Positions 1 through 10,090 are shown, counted from the stretch's first letter. The stretch is DNA of 64,000 bases from Diplonema papillatum (GCA_030068145.1 JAPJBO010000260.1:124001-188000); one strand, 5' to 3'. Numbers and translations: made by a program. The notes: generated from the sequence alone by a model not told the origin.

Positions 1-1090
1 AACACGAGTAGCCGTTGCGTGTGCACCTCCATCGTGGCCATCTGGGCAGCGTTTGCTGCCCTGGCGCGCCTTGCGACATAGGAGTGTCCATCCTCTAGAA
101 GCAACCAGCGAACGCCGAGTCTAGACCTACCTTGAGCTCAGCGCGGCGTATCGGTCAACGCGGTTGCGTGCGACGAGGAGTGATCGCCAGACCGTGTCTT
201 GAGCTTATCTTCTAACACGTGCTCAAGGTCAACCTGCGAGGACGAGAAACAGTTGACCTCGAGCCTCTCCCAGCATTCCATCTGACGCAAGTTCAGCAGT
301 CCACCGGCCAAGATCACGTAGAAGAAGACGAGGAATCTGACGACGACGAGTCCGAGCCTACCCTCAAGTGCTGAACCTCCGCTGTCGGCGACTGCACCTC
401 CGAGAGGTCGTGATGCTCCTGAAACTCCAGCGAGGTTGCTACGGCTGTGCGGTGTCGGTTACAATCAGTCCTTCAGAAGGCCTACAGTATCAAACTTTAT
501 ACAGTTTTAGACATACATGGATCCCTGCCGTGCAGAGCTACTTGACTAGGTCTTGCTGATAGCCAACAAGCATCGAGATTTACAGACTTAGACAGACTTT
601 GTTTGGATGTTAGACAGACCCTGCCTTGTCTGCACAGCAGAATGATAGATGTATCGCTCGAAGGCCTGCTAGCAACAGTCTCTTTCTGAAGACTAAGTTT
701 GTCATTATTTTACTTGCGTTATTTCTTGTTCGTTGTCTACAGCAAATGAGGTGTCATTCAGATGTAGATAAAGCGGCGTCGGCGGCGGTCTCTTGGCTGC
801 CCGTCCGATTGTCGGCGTCCTCTTTGTTGTGGCGGGCTCGTTCTGTGCGCTTGCCCTGATCGTTGTCCGCCATCCCAGGCGGGAGACTCTTCCTGGCTTT
901 GTGCCATTCGGGGGTCGTCGGTGCGCTCGGCTTGCCGGGTGCCAACCTTGGCGGTAGCCGCGGCGACAGCACGCCGGCCTCCTTACGGCAGCGTCGGGAG
1001 CAAAAGACACTCCAAGCAGGTTCCGATTCCATGCGCGGAAGGCATGATGTACACTGCGGCAGCATGCAGCATTCTGAAGCAAACGGGTGA
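1..1090. other. No confident gene; short acidic ORF tail at 216-374
   Basis: No gene is recognised here. An open stretch at 216-374 on the plus strand, closed upstream by TAA at 213-215 and ending with TGA, reads as a 52-residue tail with an acidic cluster (EEDEESDDDESEP). That looks like the C-terminus of a protein whose upstream part is lost or in another frame. Both strands of 700-1090 stay open because the DNA is GC-rich, without motifs I recognise. Confidence 0.2.
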
Positions 1091-1096
1091 TGGTCG

Positions 1097-1223
1097 ATCA
1101 CCTCGGGGGTGCTTAACAATGCTGCTATTGTCATCATCGTCACCATCATCTCGGGTTTGCTGACGATGGCAGCACTGTTAAGCAACTCCGAGGTGATGGT
1201 GCCGATGATGACGATGGTGATGA
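1097..1223. repeat. Imperfect inverted repeat (foldback)
   Basis: The arm at 1097-1125 is matched by its reverse complement at 1169-1197, with a few mismatches; the shared core is close to TGCTTAACAATGCTGC. The loop and right flank are ATC/GATG-rich. It could be a small foldback element or the hairpin end of a larger one. Confidence 0.5.
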
Positions 1224-1574
1224 CAAGGGGGTGGTTGACTTCGGATGAGTGCTGTCGAGCCGCAGCTGGCGAGATCGAGCGTCGCTCACGCCCGCTGCCG
1301 CGTCGCTGCTTTCTTGCCCCCGTCTGGCAGGCCGTCTGCAGCCAGCTTTCTCCTTCAGAAGACACCTAGCCTGCCCCTGCCAACCCAGAATACAGACACC
1401 AAAACGTTGCCCAACCCAATCCGAGGTAGTGTAAATCAACCCAACCTCCCACCTGATTTCCAAAAATCTTTCGAGACTGGAGGTCCTATGAACACGCAAT
1501 GTGAATAGCCTCTATTCGAGCCAACCCGGCTTTTAATGTTGCGAAAGTGTGTAGAGAATAGTGCGGAGCAAGCT

Positions 1575-1665
1575 TTTTTTACCCTATGCGGGTGGCAGAG
1601 TGAGCGGGTGACGGCCTTCAGGCCGGTCGGCCCGGGTTCGAACCCCGCTCATTACACTTTTCCGG
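1575..1665 (+). repeat. tRNA-like SINE head (Pol III box A/box B-like)
   Basis: TGGCAGAGTGAGCGG resembles a Pol III box A. About 40 bases on, GGGTTCGAACCCC is a textbook box B and T-arm. A short TTTT follows at about 1656. The acceptor arms do not pair as in a functional tRNA: the 5' bases GTGAGCGGG pair instead with CCCGCTCAT just after box B. A tRNA-derived SINE head, with a body running towards the TATTTTATTG tail at 1803-1862, fits better than a tRNA gene. No second full copy was seen in this window. Confidence 0.4.
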
Positions 1666-1789
1666 TCGAAGATTGTTTTCGAGGTTTTGTTGCGTTTCCG
1701 GGTCCGGTGTGCCCGAAAATTGCGTTTTTGCGGAGTTTCTCAGTATCTCGCGGTATTTGGGTCACCACGGGAAACGGAGTCGGGGGGGG

Positions 1790-1872
1790 GGCAAGGATGG
1801 CAATAATAAAATACACTTGTATTTTATTCGTTGTATTTTATTGTATTTTATTGTATTTTATTCTGGAGAATT
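1790..1872. repeat. TGTATTTTAT-type simple repeat
   Basis: A run of G is followed by repeats of TATTTTATTG. It may be the 3' tail of the SINE-like unit just upstream. Confidence 0.6.
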
Positions 1873-2144
1873 TGTATTTAATACAAGTCTGTATTTGGAA
1901 TCCCATTTGCCTGTAGTTGACATGTCTCTATTTTGCCTGTATCCACCTCGTCCAGACGAAAATATCGGGAAATTTCAGAGAAATTCAGGGAGTTTCGGGG
2001 TATTTCCTTTGCGGCGTAAGGACTCGCCATCATCGAAGACAGAGACGTGCACTCCGCGGCGGGCAGAGGTGCAAGATAAGGTACCAGTGACGAAGAGAGG
2101 TGGCACGAAGAGGTTGTCACGAAAGTAGTCCTAACCACCAGGAC

Positions 2145-2420
2145 CAGGGGCAGTGAAGGTCGAAGACGGCAATTCGAGCGAGGAGTAAGGTTGATAACCA
2201 AAATGAGAGGCACGATGGCCATCCTGAAAGCAGGGTTGCAGGATGATGCTGGGCGAGGATAACGTTGCTATGGCGACTGGGACAGAGAGATAACGCAAGT
2301 CCACCCACCTGCATAAGGTCGTCGACTGACCTTTCCCGAGACGAGTTGGAATGCGGGTACCATCTTTCCGGAGATTTCCGGTTCCTCCCGTACTCTACAA
2401 CTCCCCACATAAGTGAACGT
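2145..2420 (+). repeat. Dispersed repeat, copy 1 (partner 10190-10480)
   Basis: This block aligns with 10190-10480. Shared stretches include GCGAGGAGTAAGGTTGATAA, GGCCGAGGATAA-like text and CGACGAGTTGGAATGC. The copies are clearly diverged and the 10-kb copy has an extra insert. No coding frame is conserved. Confidence 0.6.
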
Positions 2421-2497
2421 GGACTCCGAAGTGTGACACTGGGTGCACGAATTCAGAATTCCGTGACGCAGAGAGGGTGTTCAGCTTCATGGGGTGA

Positions 2498-2700
2498 AAA
2501 GCGCCTTCTTGGCGAGAGTCCACGCCACCACAAATATGGGCAGGTCTTGACGAGTTAGTTGCCGATATCGACCGGAAAAACAAAGCTGCCGAGGAAACTA
2601 AGAAGCGCGAGGAAAAGCAGGCTGAAGCCAAGGAAAAAGTCGTAGATGTAGTCGAGAATCAGGGATCATTTAGAGTCACACACACAAAGACATGTCAAAA
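2498..2700 (+). pseudogene. Charged coiled-coil fragment, unassigned
   Basis: From 2498, after TGA at 2495-2497, one plus-strand frame reads a strongly charged helical segment rich in K, E and A (LDELVADIDRKNKAAEE, then KKREEKQAEAKEKVVDVVE) before running into AT-rich repeat. Composition and heptad spacing suggest a coiled coil. It lacks a start codon and could be an exon fragment or part of a transposon gag. No family was recognised. Confidence 0.25.
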
Positions 2701-2737
2701 ACATCAACCACAAGGCAGCTGCACTGTAGCCTACAGG

Positions 2738-2825
2738 GTCTGTATTTTATTCTGTATTTAATTGTATTTAAATGTATTTTATTGTATTTTATTGTATTTT
2801 ATTATTGAATTTGTATTTAATTATT
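2738..2825. repeat. TGTATTTTAT-type simple repeat, second copy
   Basis: Same TATTTTATTG repeat as at 1790-1872, followed by a G-run at about 2850. Confidence 0.6.
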
Positions 2826-2849
2826 TGACCCTTGTATTATACCATCTTT

Positions 2850-3892
2850 GGGGGGGGGGGTAGGGGGGGAAGATACTTTTCCCATTTTGGATTTTTTCAC
2901 CTCAAAGTACTGCATCCGAACGTGAAAATGGGGTATGCATGTGTTTCATGCGCCTCACTTTGACCAGAGAGGTAGAAAAATGGGGTTTTCACCGGAATTA
3001 CGCCAGAACACCTTTGAAAGTGGTCAAAATGCCATAAAAAGGGCCAAAACCAAATGTTGCCTTTATTCCTAAATTTGCACATTTGGTGCTTCTCAGCCGC
3101 TTCCGTCGTGTCTGTCCGACCGAAGGGACCCGAAGACCTGCTTCAAAAAGAAGCAGACCGCAGGAAGAGACCTCAATGAGAAACGGGGTGAGCTCATTGC
3201 AAGAATGCAGCCAGTGTCCCCTTCTTGACTGCCTTAGCAACGGGTCCCCATTCACACGGGTTTGCCTGTCGCCTTGCACAGACGGAGGATGACAGAACGC
3301 TTGGTGGACATTCCACGCACGTCCGTCCTGTTGCGCGGGGCTAGGGCAGCGATTTTTGATGCGCACACGTGCACACCAATTCAGAAGGTTTGCACGGCCG
3401 CACGTACGGCGCACGCTCGCGGCTGACTGGCGCAACCAAAGAGTGAGGCGGCAGCTTTATCATCGTCGTCTACTTCGCCAAATTCGCGACGTGAAGTGTG
3501 GATAGGCTGATACATGTATAAGATGAATTGTGGGAGTGCACCCGTGCCTTTTTGCCATTCCGTCTCGGGAACTGTTCTCTTGGCACTGTGGGCCGCCCAG
3601 CTGTCACATACCGGAAGTGTCACGGTGCTTTCAGGCCTCAGCCCTGTTCCTTCAAAAAATCATCTTTTCTTGCTCTCCACAGGTCTTCGCCGGTCGTCCT
3701 GTTGGTCCCTCCACAACTCAATCTTTCGTCACTCCTGGTGGGTCTTGGCGCTATTTTGGGTACTGCCAGGGTGGCAAACGAGTTCTGGAACCGATTTTGG
3801 ACGCCAAGAGCCCATATTCTGCTGCAAGGCCGTACCTTTGCACCAAAATCCGAATAAAGGCAACATTTGGGAGTATCTTCCCCCCCTAGGGC
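2850..3892. mobile_element. Possible 1-kb element with short inverted ends
   Basis: The left boundary carries TAGGGGGGGAAGATACT and the right boundary, read in reverse complement, carries CTAGGGGGGAAGATACT. CAAATGTTGCCTTTATTC near 3050 also recurs inverted near 3855-3870. Such pairing suggests a nonautonomous DNA element, or two inverted copies of one repeat. The interior has no transposase I can recognise, and no target duplication was established. Confidence 0.35.
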
Positions 3893-4020
3893 TATGGTGG
3901 CTGCATACGGCTGCATACGCGTATGCGCCCAAACCTGCATACGCATACGCATACGCATACGCATACGGCGCTGCATACGGCTATGCATACGTATGCATAT
4001 GTATGCATACGGCTATGCAT
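3886..4020 (+). repeat. GCATAC hexamer block, copy 1
   Basis: A nearly 100-bp block beginning CCTAGGGCTATGGTGGCTGC and running through (GCATAC)n is repeated almost exactly at 4722-4825. It includes four to five tandem GCATAC units and then mixed TATGCATAC text. Open frames through it are artefacts of the hexamer period. Confidence 0.8.
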
Positions 4021-4228
4021 GTGGCTGTGACTTCTCTGGCAATGCACCTCCTTCGTCCAGGACGAAGGGGGAGTCGAAAAGGATACTTAAAAGCAAAGTT
4101 TCGTGAGTGTCGACGGAACCTATGTCCGCCGCAACCCGGGGTACACGGGCAGTGTGTTCACTCCCGTAAGCCGACGAGCCGCGCTCCGATGAGGCAACCG
4201 AAGCTGGTTGTCTCAGGATCTGCTGAGC

Positions 4229-4286
4229 AACGGGCTGGCGGAAAGGCCCGCCCACGTGGTGCGGGCCTTTTCCGCCAGCCCGTTGT
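4229..4286. repeat. Long near-perfect hairpin
   Basis: CAACGGGCTGGCGG plus an A/G tract pairs with its reverse complement ending CCGCCAGCCCGTTG. The stem is about 24 bp with a loop of about 9 bases (CCACGTGGT, itself palindromic). It is isolated, with no T-run to suggest a terminator. Confidence 0.75.
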
Positions 4287-4429
4287 AGGCTGTCGTGCGT
4301 CATGAAGCATGCTCGTTCAGTGCTTCGAGCTGGCGTTCGACGTCGTCGGGGAAAAAGCGAGGCAGACATTGACCGTGGCACGCATCCTCATCGACCTGCT
4401 TTCTACTTCCCAGTACATTGCATTGTTAC

Positions 4430-4557
4430 ACGGTGAGGTCCAGTCTCAGAAACTGCAGTCAAAGAGGGCGCGAGTCACACCTAAAAAGCGTGTGACACCC
4501 ACTTTTTCAACTCCAGCTTTAACTCCAGTTTCTGGGGCTCTGGACTCCACCGTCTTC
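4430..4557. mobile_element. Foldback MITE, CACGGTG family
   Basis: The left end reads ACGGTGAGGTCCAGTCTCAG and the right end in reverse complement CGGTGGAGTCCAGAG. Internal sequence includes AGTCAAAGAGG and a hairpin around GTCACACC/GTGTGAC. Length is about 125 bp. Relatives lie at 27118-27712, 28250-28345, 37037-37151 and 51498-51645. Confidence 0.6.
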
Positions 4558-4609
4558 ACTCATAGGCCCGTCACGCAGCAGCCAGAAGGCCGGGCTGGCC
4601 TCACACAGC

Positions 4610-4830
4610 CCCACCTATGCATACGTATGCAGCCGTACGCGTATGCATATTTTCAATCTGCATACGCATACGCAAACGTATACGCATACGCATACGTATG
4701 CACGTATGCAGCCAGCCCAGCCCTAGGGCTATGGTGGCTGCATACGGCTGCATACGCGTATGCGCCCAAACCTGCATACGCATACGCATACGCATACGCA
4801 TACGCATACGGCGCTGCATACGGCTATACA
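4610..4830 (+). repeat. GCATAC hexamer block, copy 2
   Basis: Degenerate TATGCATAC repeats are followed by a second copy of the 3886-3985 block, again starting CCTAGGGCTATGGTGGCTGC, with five GCATAC units. Smaller TACGCG/GTACGC clusters occur at 21290-21310, 21633-21660 and 21806-21835. Confidence 0.8.
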
Positions 4831-5890
4831 ATACAAGATTGCGGTCATTGAACGTATCCTGTGGTAAGCCACAAGGATTCCTGCCTTTTTGGGTTGAAAT
4901 CACCCGGTCTCGGTCTCTCTCTTTTCTGGTAAACGTGCTTCTGTGTTTCGGGGGTCAGAAACGCTGGTTGGAGAAAAGGTATGTTGGGTGTCACATACAG
5001 GGCTTTTTGGTGGGATTTCTGAGGTCAATCACACGGTGTGCTCCAGCACCGGGTGAACTGTGCAGTCCATTTTGCGGGTGTCACACCTGCACCTGTGTAA
5101 AGTTTAGATGGCTTTGAAGTAGACGTTGGAGTGCCGCGGTCTTGACCAGGACTCGCCTGGCCGCTCGCGCTCCGATCTGTGCCAAGCAGTCAGGGCGCGA
5201 GCGGAGGCATCAAATTTATGGCCTCATACGTCAAGAACCTTGTGCGCCCTGGACGCCCGCATACTCGAGGTTCTAAGCAGCGCCAGAAACTCGCCCAGAA
5301 TCTGGGGAGCAGCGCCGTGGTCATGGACGGCATCGAAGATCGTCCTGAACTCCTTCACGCCCGGCGGCTTCGCCCGCCGTGGGTCCGGCGACTCCTCCTG
5401 AGGACAGCCATCATCCTACTCACGCTCTTTCATTGAGCGGGTCGTCGAGGACACACGCCGCCGCTTTGTTCTCCGCCAGCACGGACGCCATGATGTTTAG
5501 GGGCACCCCATAGGCCCATTGTCGCCCATCAGCAACAGGCGACCACCGCCACCGTAGGGCCCGACGCCCATGCCTCGACACTTGGGCCTGTGTCCGTGGC
5601 TCTCGGAGCAGGGAGCCCCGGGGCTGGTCGGTGCCCGGGGCTCAGCCCCGGAGCGCTCCAGGAGCCCGACAGGGACGGGCATAGAACACACTTTCTACTG
5701 TTTTCCAGGTAGATCCGTTCTCAGCCGCGAGCGAGGCGACTCCTCGACTCGTCTGTGGGAGAGCGGCAGAAGAGGATAAAGGCCTCCCAGAGCTTGTATT
5801 TCCCAGCACCTTTCTTTCTTGTCCTGCTCATCCGCACCCAGTTCACTTTGGTCGTCAACGCAAACCCATCAACGCTCTCGTCCTCCGAAT
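4831..5890. other. No gene seen
   Basis: Short overlapping frames on both strands, none with recognisable motifs. Nothing repetitive was seen apart from unremarkable GC-rich text. It may be the decayed 5' part of the retroelement that follows. Confidence 0.3.
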
Positions 5891-6576
5891 CTTCATCGAC
5901 GGGTGAAGATCAGAGCCAAAGGGGACAGCTTTATCGGTCTCAGGGGTGAACACCGACGACCCCCTGCAGATGGCGCAGTACATGGCGCAGCTTGGGCGGC
6001 GGCCATCACTCAGCTGCCACCCGGACGGTGTTAACGAGTTTTCAGATTTTTCTGGACTCGGTGCCGTCGCCGCCGAAGAACCTGGCAGACCAGATCACTG
6101 CCTGGGGAGCTTGGCCGACGGCCGCCGCCCAGGCTTTGATGTGGCAAGGGGCGGTGCGGACTCGTTGCCGCTCCTCTGTCCGCATCGTGCTGCGGCACCT
6201 CGATGGGATCTCGGGCCCGAACCTCCTGCTTTTCCCGGGCCACGAGTACCAACAACTGCTCGGGACCTGAAGTCCTATTTCTTCCAATTCCCAGTAGGAC
6301 GGCCGACGCCGGGGAGCCCAACGGGCTACGAGATGAGGCCAATTTTCCGCGGCGGCGAGGAGACGATGGGGGTCTTTGAGACGCAGCTGAAGGCGAGGCG
6401 TGGGGGATGGACCTTTTCCCGACGTACAGAAGAGAGAGGGCGGAGCGTGCAGCGAGATGAACGGCCTTCGACGACACCACGGAGAAGAAGAAGGGCAAGA
6501 AGTCGGCCGTTGTCGGAGGAGACCCGTGGCTCGTACCGGAAGGGATTTCCCGACACGAAAAGTGGGGTGAGCGGAA

Positions 6577-7020
6577 ATGTGTGCCGAGCACCGGATGACG
6601 CAGTGCACCACATGTAAGACGACAACGGAATGCTGTCGCAACCATCACCACCGATGTCTCGACCATGAGATGCCGACGTGCGACAGCTGCAAGAAACACG
6701 CCGACCTGAGGAGTAGGAGACGCGGGCACTGCTGCAGGAAAGGGCACCACCGGGCGGCCGTGGCGAGAGGAGAAGAATCAACGACGAAGAAGAGGAAAGC
6801 GGAGCCGGAGGGCCCCGCGTCAGCGCCGAGACAGGCGAAGCGTGAGAACGTGGTGCTCGTTCTGCCGGAAGCAGCGGAAGGCGAGCGAGGACCCGCAACA
6901 TCGACATCGACTTCAGCAGCGAAGGTCGGGAAGACGGCGCTTTCTTCGGGCTTCGGACCAGGAGACCCGACGGGGGCGTGGCTCTGTATTGGTGGCGCCT
7001 GGGCAGGTCGTTTTCTATGA
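6577..7020 (+). pseudogene. Cys/His-rich ORF of retrotransposon A
   Basis: A 147-codon open frame whose first 55 residues are packed with metal-binding candidates (CTTCK, CCRNHHHRC, CDSCKKH, CC), consistent with nucleic-acid-binding zinc knuckles of a retroelement. The rest is basic and then low complexity. It overlaps and precedes the RT segment in another frame. The homologous place in relic B (9900-10090) is also followed by a charged tail, but its cysteines are mostly lost. Confidence 0.4.
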
Positions 7021-7400
7021 TTGCGCAGGACTCTGATTTTGTTATCACGGAGGTTGCCGGGGACGACAGGATAGTCTGGTACGACGACTGGGCCCTCGTC
7101 GTTGCCTGTCCGGGCGCGCTTCGCGCTGTGCGCAACCGGGTCCTGCAGCGTGCCCGCATGATGGTCAAGGACGAGTAGTCTGTCCTCGAGCAAGGACGAG
7201 AAGTCTGTCCTCGAGCCCAGCTCGACGCCGGTTGTCCTGGGAGTCGAGTTCGACTTCGCAGCGAAGAGGTACCGGCTGAAGCAAGGGTGGGTGCAGAAGC
7301 CGCACCTCCTCTTTTGCTCGGTCGATTTGACGCAAATGACTCTGCGCGGCATCTGGAAGTCGTCGAGACCGCAATTTGAGCGTGGATGGTATGGGGCACA
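6978..7400 (+). pseudogene. Reverse transcriptase fragment (motifs C-E)
   Basis: The frame opening at 6978 reads IVWYDDWALVV, corresponding to the YxDD polymerase motif with W in the Y position, followed by a helical spacer and KDE. It stops at TAG 7176-7178. After a roughly 25-bp duplication, the text resumes as KDEKSVLEPSS and then VVLGVEFDFAAKRYRL, matching the K-S-x-L and YLGxxFD region of retroelement RTs. The upstream palm motifs are not recognisable, so this is a truncated, dead copy. Confidence 0.6.
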
Positions 7401-7514
7401 CTGCACTGCAGGGTGAGCCCAGTGCTTGCGGATGGTGACCCGAGTCGCTAGTCCGCGTGAGGGACGATATCGTTTCGTTCCTGCGGGGGTGAGCCGGCGT
7501 CTATCGGACAACCG

Positions 7515-8100
7515 GTGGGTCGGCTTCGACTCGAAGCTGCACCCTCGTGGAGGCGTGGTCCGATGCCGGCACGCAGGGACTGGTGGGCTCTCACAGTTGC
7601 ACTCAGGGAGTTGATGCACCACCCTCATGTGGAAACCGAGTCAGTAATCGGTTCCCTCAATCCGCTGACCATGATTGGCGCTGATGCTCGATTCGATTGT
7701 ACTTACGGTGAGGCAGTTTCTCACTGGCGTTGTGGTGGATGGAAGGTGACCTCGCCCAAGCTCGTTTCCCGGGTTAAGGCAGTCACTCAACATTCCCTTG
7801 CGCTAGTGATATCAGTTACAAAGACGTGTTCCTACTTTTCCCTTTCTTCTGGGCAGTTCTCGTCAGACTAATACGAAGAGCAGAAGAAACTCCATGGCGA
7901 TGTGGGCCCCGTAGAGATGTCCCGCAGCACATCTTCTTTGCCGAGCTGACGACGGCAAAGTTTGCGACTCCGCTGTCGACAAGTAGAATCTTTGTCGACA
8001 ACTTGCCTTTGTTTGTGCGCTCGCAGCCTTTGTTCGCACTTTCTCTCGTTGAAGAGATATTGTGCTATTTGCAAAGGCTGCCTTCCTGTTGAAATCATCT
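7515..8100 (+). pseudogene. RNase H domain relic of retrotransposon A
   Basis: Two frames carry the parts. The first has DWWALTVALREL and then IGADARF, which fits the first catalytic Asp strand. The second has FFAELTTAKFA (Glu position) and IFVDNLPLFV (second Asp in the VDN motif), followed by a leucine-rich helix. The order and spacing are those of retroelement RNase H. The frame shift lies between about 7770 and 7826. A small hairpin, GTCGACAA to TTGTCGAC, falls at 7976-8000. Confidence 0.55.
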
Positions 8101-8400
8101 GTTCTCATAGTAGTGGACGCCACACTAACTTTTGTGTACGCCGGTACACAACTGTTTGCGAGACTGGAGGCACTCGTTGCATCGAAGAGTTTGCAAAGGT
8201 CGACAGTCAACCTTGGGTTTTACATCGTCTGTTACGATGGAAAGGTGCGTGGCGTCCCGTGTCTTTCTTCGCACGGGCTCACCGTCGCATCGTTTGAGAG
8301 AGCTACACCACCAGGCTCGTTGCCAATCAAAAACCTGTCAGCTGCCTGTGAAAGTGTCTCACTCCTCTGCGAGGTCGGTTTGAGACGCTTTCACGGGTAA
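8062..8400 (+). CDS. Unassigned ORF at the 3' end of retrotransposon A
   Basis: A 112-codon frame partly overlapping the RNase H relic, with alternating hydrophobic strands (VLIVVDATLTFVYAG, LGFYIVCYDGKV). It looks like genuine protein sequence rather than random translation, but no family was recognised. It is probably a frame-shifted continuation of the element's polyprotein. Confidence 0.3.
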   Translation: MLFAKAAFLLKSSVLIVVDATLTFVYAGTQLFARLEALVASKSLQRSTVNLGFYIVCYDGKVRGVPCLSSHGLTVASFERATPPGSLPIKNLSAACESVSLLCEVGLRRFHG

Positions 8401-8599
8401 AAACGGTGAGCCACTTACACGGGGGGGGGTACGTATAGTTGTAAGTGCGTACTTCGAGAATTAGGCCTTGCGTGGGTACACTTTGCCGCCCTCCTGCCGT
8501 CAGCCCCGGCGGCTTAATTGGAAGCAGTGAAATCCACATCCAGACCGAATATTCGGACCCAGGACCACTGCCTATTTTACCTTGCAAACTTTCATAAGT

Positions 8600-8795
8600 A
8601 CCGGTTATTGACCGCAATGTTGCGGTCAATGACCGCATGGGTGCGGTCAATGACCGCATGGGTGCGGTCAATGACCGCATGGGTGCGGTCAATGACCAGT
8701 ACCCTACCGGTCAATGACCGCAAGGTACCGGTCAACATTATTGCGGTCAGCGTGGTGCGGTCATTGACCGCACCAGCCCTTGACCGGTCCACCGG
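8600..8795. repeat. Tandem palindromes GCGGTCAATGACCGC
   Basis: The 15-bp near-palindrome GCGGTCAATGACCGC recurs with a 21-bp period (spacer ATGGGT) at 8623-8695, and continues as variants (ACCGGTCAATGACCGC, GCGGTCATTGACCGC) to 8795. Each unit can form a hairpin. A G-run closes it. Confidence 0.85.
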
Positions 8796-8814
8796 GGGGG
8801 GGGGTCGTTGTATA

Positions 8815-8990
8815 ATGGTCTAGCTTGAAGGGAATTGGAGAGGTTGAAAAAGGTTTTTGGGGTCTTCGTCGGTTTGTATTTTTTTTTTTTTTTTTTTTCG
8901 GTTTTTGTTTTTTTGTTATTGGTGTGGTCGGTGGGCCAGTTCCCCGTAGTTCCCCCGTAGTTCAACATGGGGGGGGGGTGTCTTTTTTTT
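8815..8990 (+). repeat. Dispersed repeat with T-runs (partner 38996-39070)
   Basis: TAGCTTGAAGGGAATTGG followed by GTTGAAAAAGGTTTT and CGTCGGTTTGT is shared with 38996-39055. It runs into long T-tracts and a TTCCCCGTAGTTCCCCC segment also seen at 11282, 22690 (inverted) and 47785. Confidence 0.7.
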
Positions 8991-9356
8991 TTTCGTTTCT
9001 TGTTTTTTGCCGAGTGCTTCAGGGATGCAGCTTTGGGTCCTGGAGAGCGTTTCTAAGCTACTTTGCACTTTTTCGTCACAAAATAAGGACAGTTTTGGGT
9101 TATTCGAGCGGATCAAAATCAAAGACCCCAGGAGACAAGCCACCTGGTCCAGGCCAAAATCGGTGAATTTCGGGGGGTAATTCCTTTGTGGCGACCACTT
9201 TCTGCAGTCGGCCCTGGCGAAGGGGGGGCGGAAGAGCTACAAAGGTGCAGTATTACGGCCCCAACTTGCGCAGAGCGCCATGTGCTATGCGTGCCCCGAA
9301 GAGGAAGGAATAGGATGAGAAGGAAGGACAGACTGGGAGTCACGGTTTGACAGGTA

Positions 9357-10090
9357 GTGACAGGATCAGCTGCGGTAAGGAGAGCGGGAAATGTTCTATC
9401 AGAGGCCCCGCGCCGGCCGGGTTTCAAAGCGAGACCGGAGACCTTCGCGGCGGTCGGAGGAGAGAGGTGGTTCCGGGCGCTGCAGTATTGGCTGGATGGG
9501 ATGTGCTGGTCGGTGGCGGGTGACGTCTCGATGGTGGAGCTCGCCGTCGACTTTGAAGTGTGCACCGAACTGGATCTTCCGGACAGTGTCGTAGCGACGA
9601 CGGACGGGACACCGTTGAGCATGTGTGCGAGGGTACTCGCAAAACTTTTAAAACCCGTCGGGGATGCGCTGGAGCGAAACGGCGACGGACCGCTTCTGCC
9701 AGACAGGAAACTGGAGAAGATAGGGTCGCTGAGAACGGTGGGAGCCCCGCCGTGCCTCACGGGGTACGAGATGAGGCCGATCTTCCGTGGTGGTACGGAG
9801 ACGATGGAAGTGCTCGAGACATAGCTGACGACGGCACGAGTTCAGCGGCGAGGCGTGGGGGATGGATCTTTTCCCTACGTACGGAGGTGGAAGGGCGGAG
9901 CGTGCGGCGAGATGGGCGGTGTTCAACGCTACGGAACACGAAAAGTGGAGTGAGCGGGAGTGCCACGAGCACCAGAAAGTGAAGTGCGGCGTATGAAGCG
10001 CCGGTGCAGCAACCGATGAACCGGACGAGCAATCGAAGAAGAAGCGAGGCACCAAACGCGCGCCTGAGCGCGACGATCAAGTCGAGCTAA
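9357..10090 (+). pseudogene. Retroelement relic B sharing a module with A
   Basis: The 9357-9824 frame (155 codons) reads a globular-looking segment (WFRALQYWLDGM, VELAVDFEVCTELDLP) and then TGYEMRPIFRGG with an ETM tail. The same TGYEMRPIFRGG module occurs in element A at 6326-6390, where it continues as ARRGGWTFSRRTE. Here that continuation (ARRGGWIFSLRTE) is in the next frame from about 9840. A and B are therefore diverged copies of one family, B truncated before any RT. The host protein family of the first domain was not identified. Confidence 0.5.

Larger units (their letters stand above)
5890..8402 (+). mobile_element. Decayed retrotransposon A (RT and RNase H)
   Basis: A plus-strand element in pieces. 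In order it has a GC-rich N-terminal region in shifting frames, a Cys/His-rich segment (6577-6720), reverse transcriptase motif C to the LG motif (about 6978-7400), an RNase H domain (about 7515-8100) and a short ORF (8062-8400). Reading frames change at least four times and a tandem duplication breaks the RT. Composition of the RT-to-RNase H linker, with WW in front of the RNase H, resembles DIRS/tyrosine-recombinase retrotransposons, but gypsy-like is not excluded. Element limits are approximate and no terminal repeats were identified. Confidence 0.6.

Noticed and set aside
1585-1660. Functional tRNA gene
   Set aside because: Box A and B are present but the acceptor stem does not form and no seven-base anticodon loop can be drawn.
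4229-4286. Intrinsic terminator
   Set aside because: Strong hairpin but no T-run, and the context is eukaryotic.
6031-6270. Second tyrosine recombinase at the 5' end of element A
   Set aside because: A short helical stretch loosely recalls the recombinase N-terminal domain, but no R-H-R-Y residues are visible and the order before RT would be unusual.
8600-8795. CRISPR-like array
   Set aside because: Units are adjacent near-palindromes with a constant 6-base spacer, not unique spacers, in a eukaryotic context.
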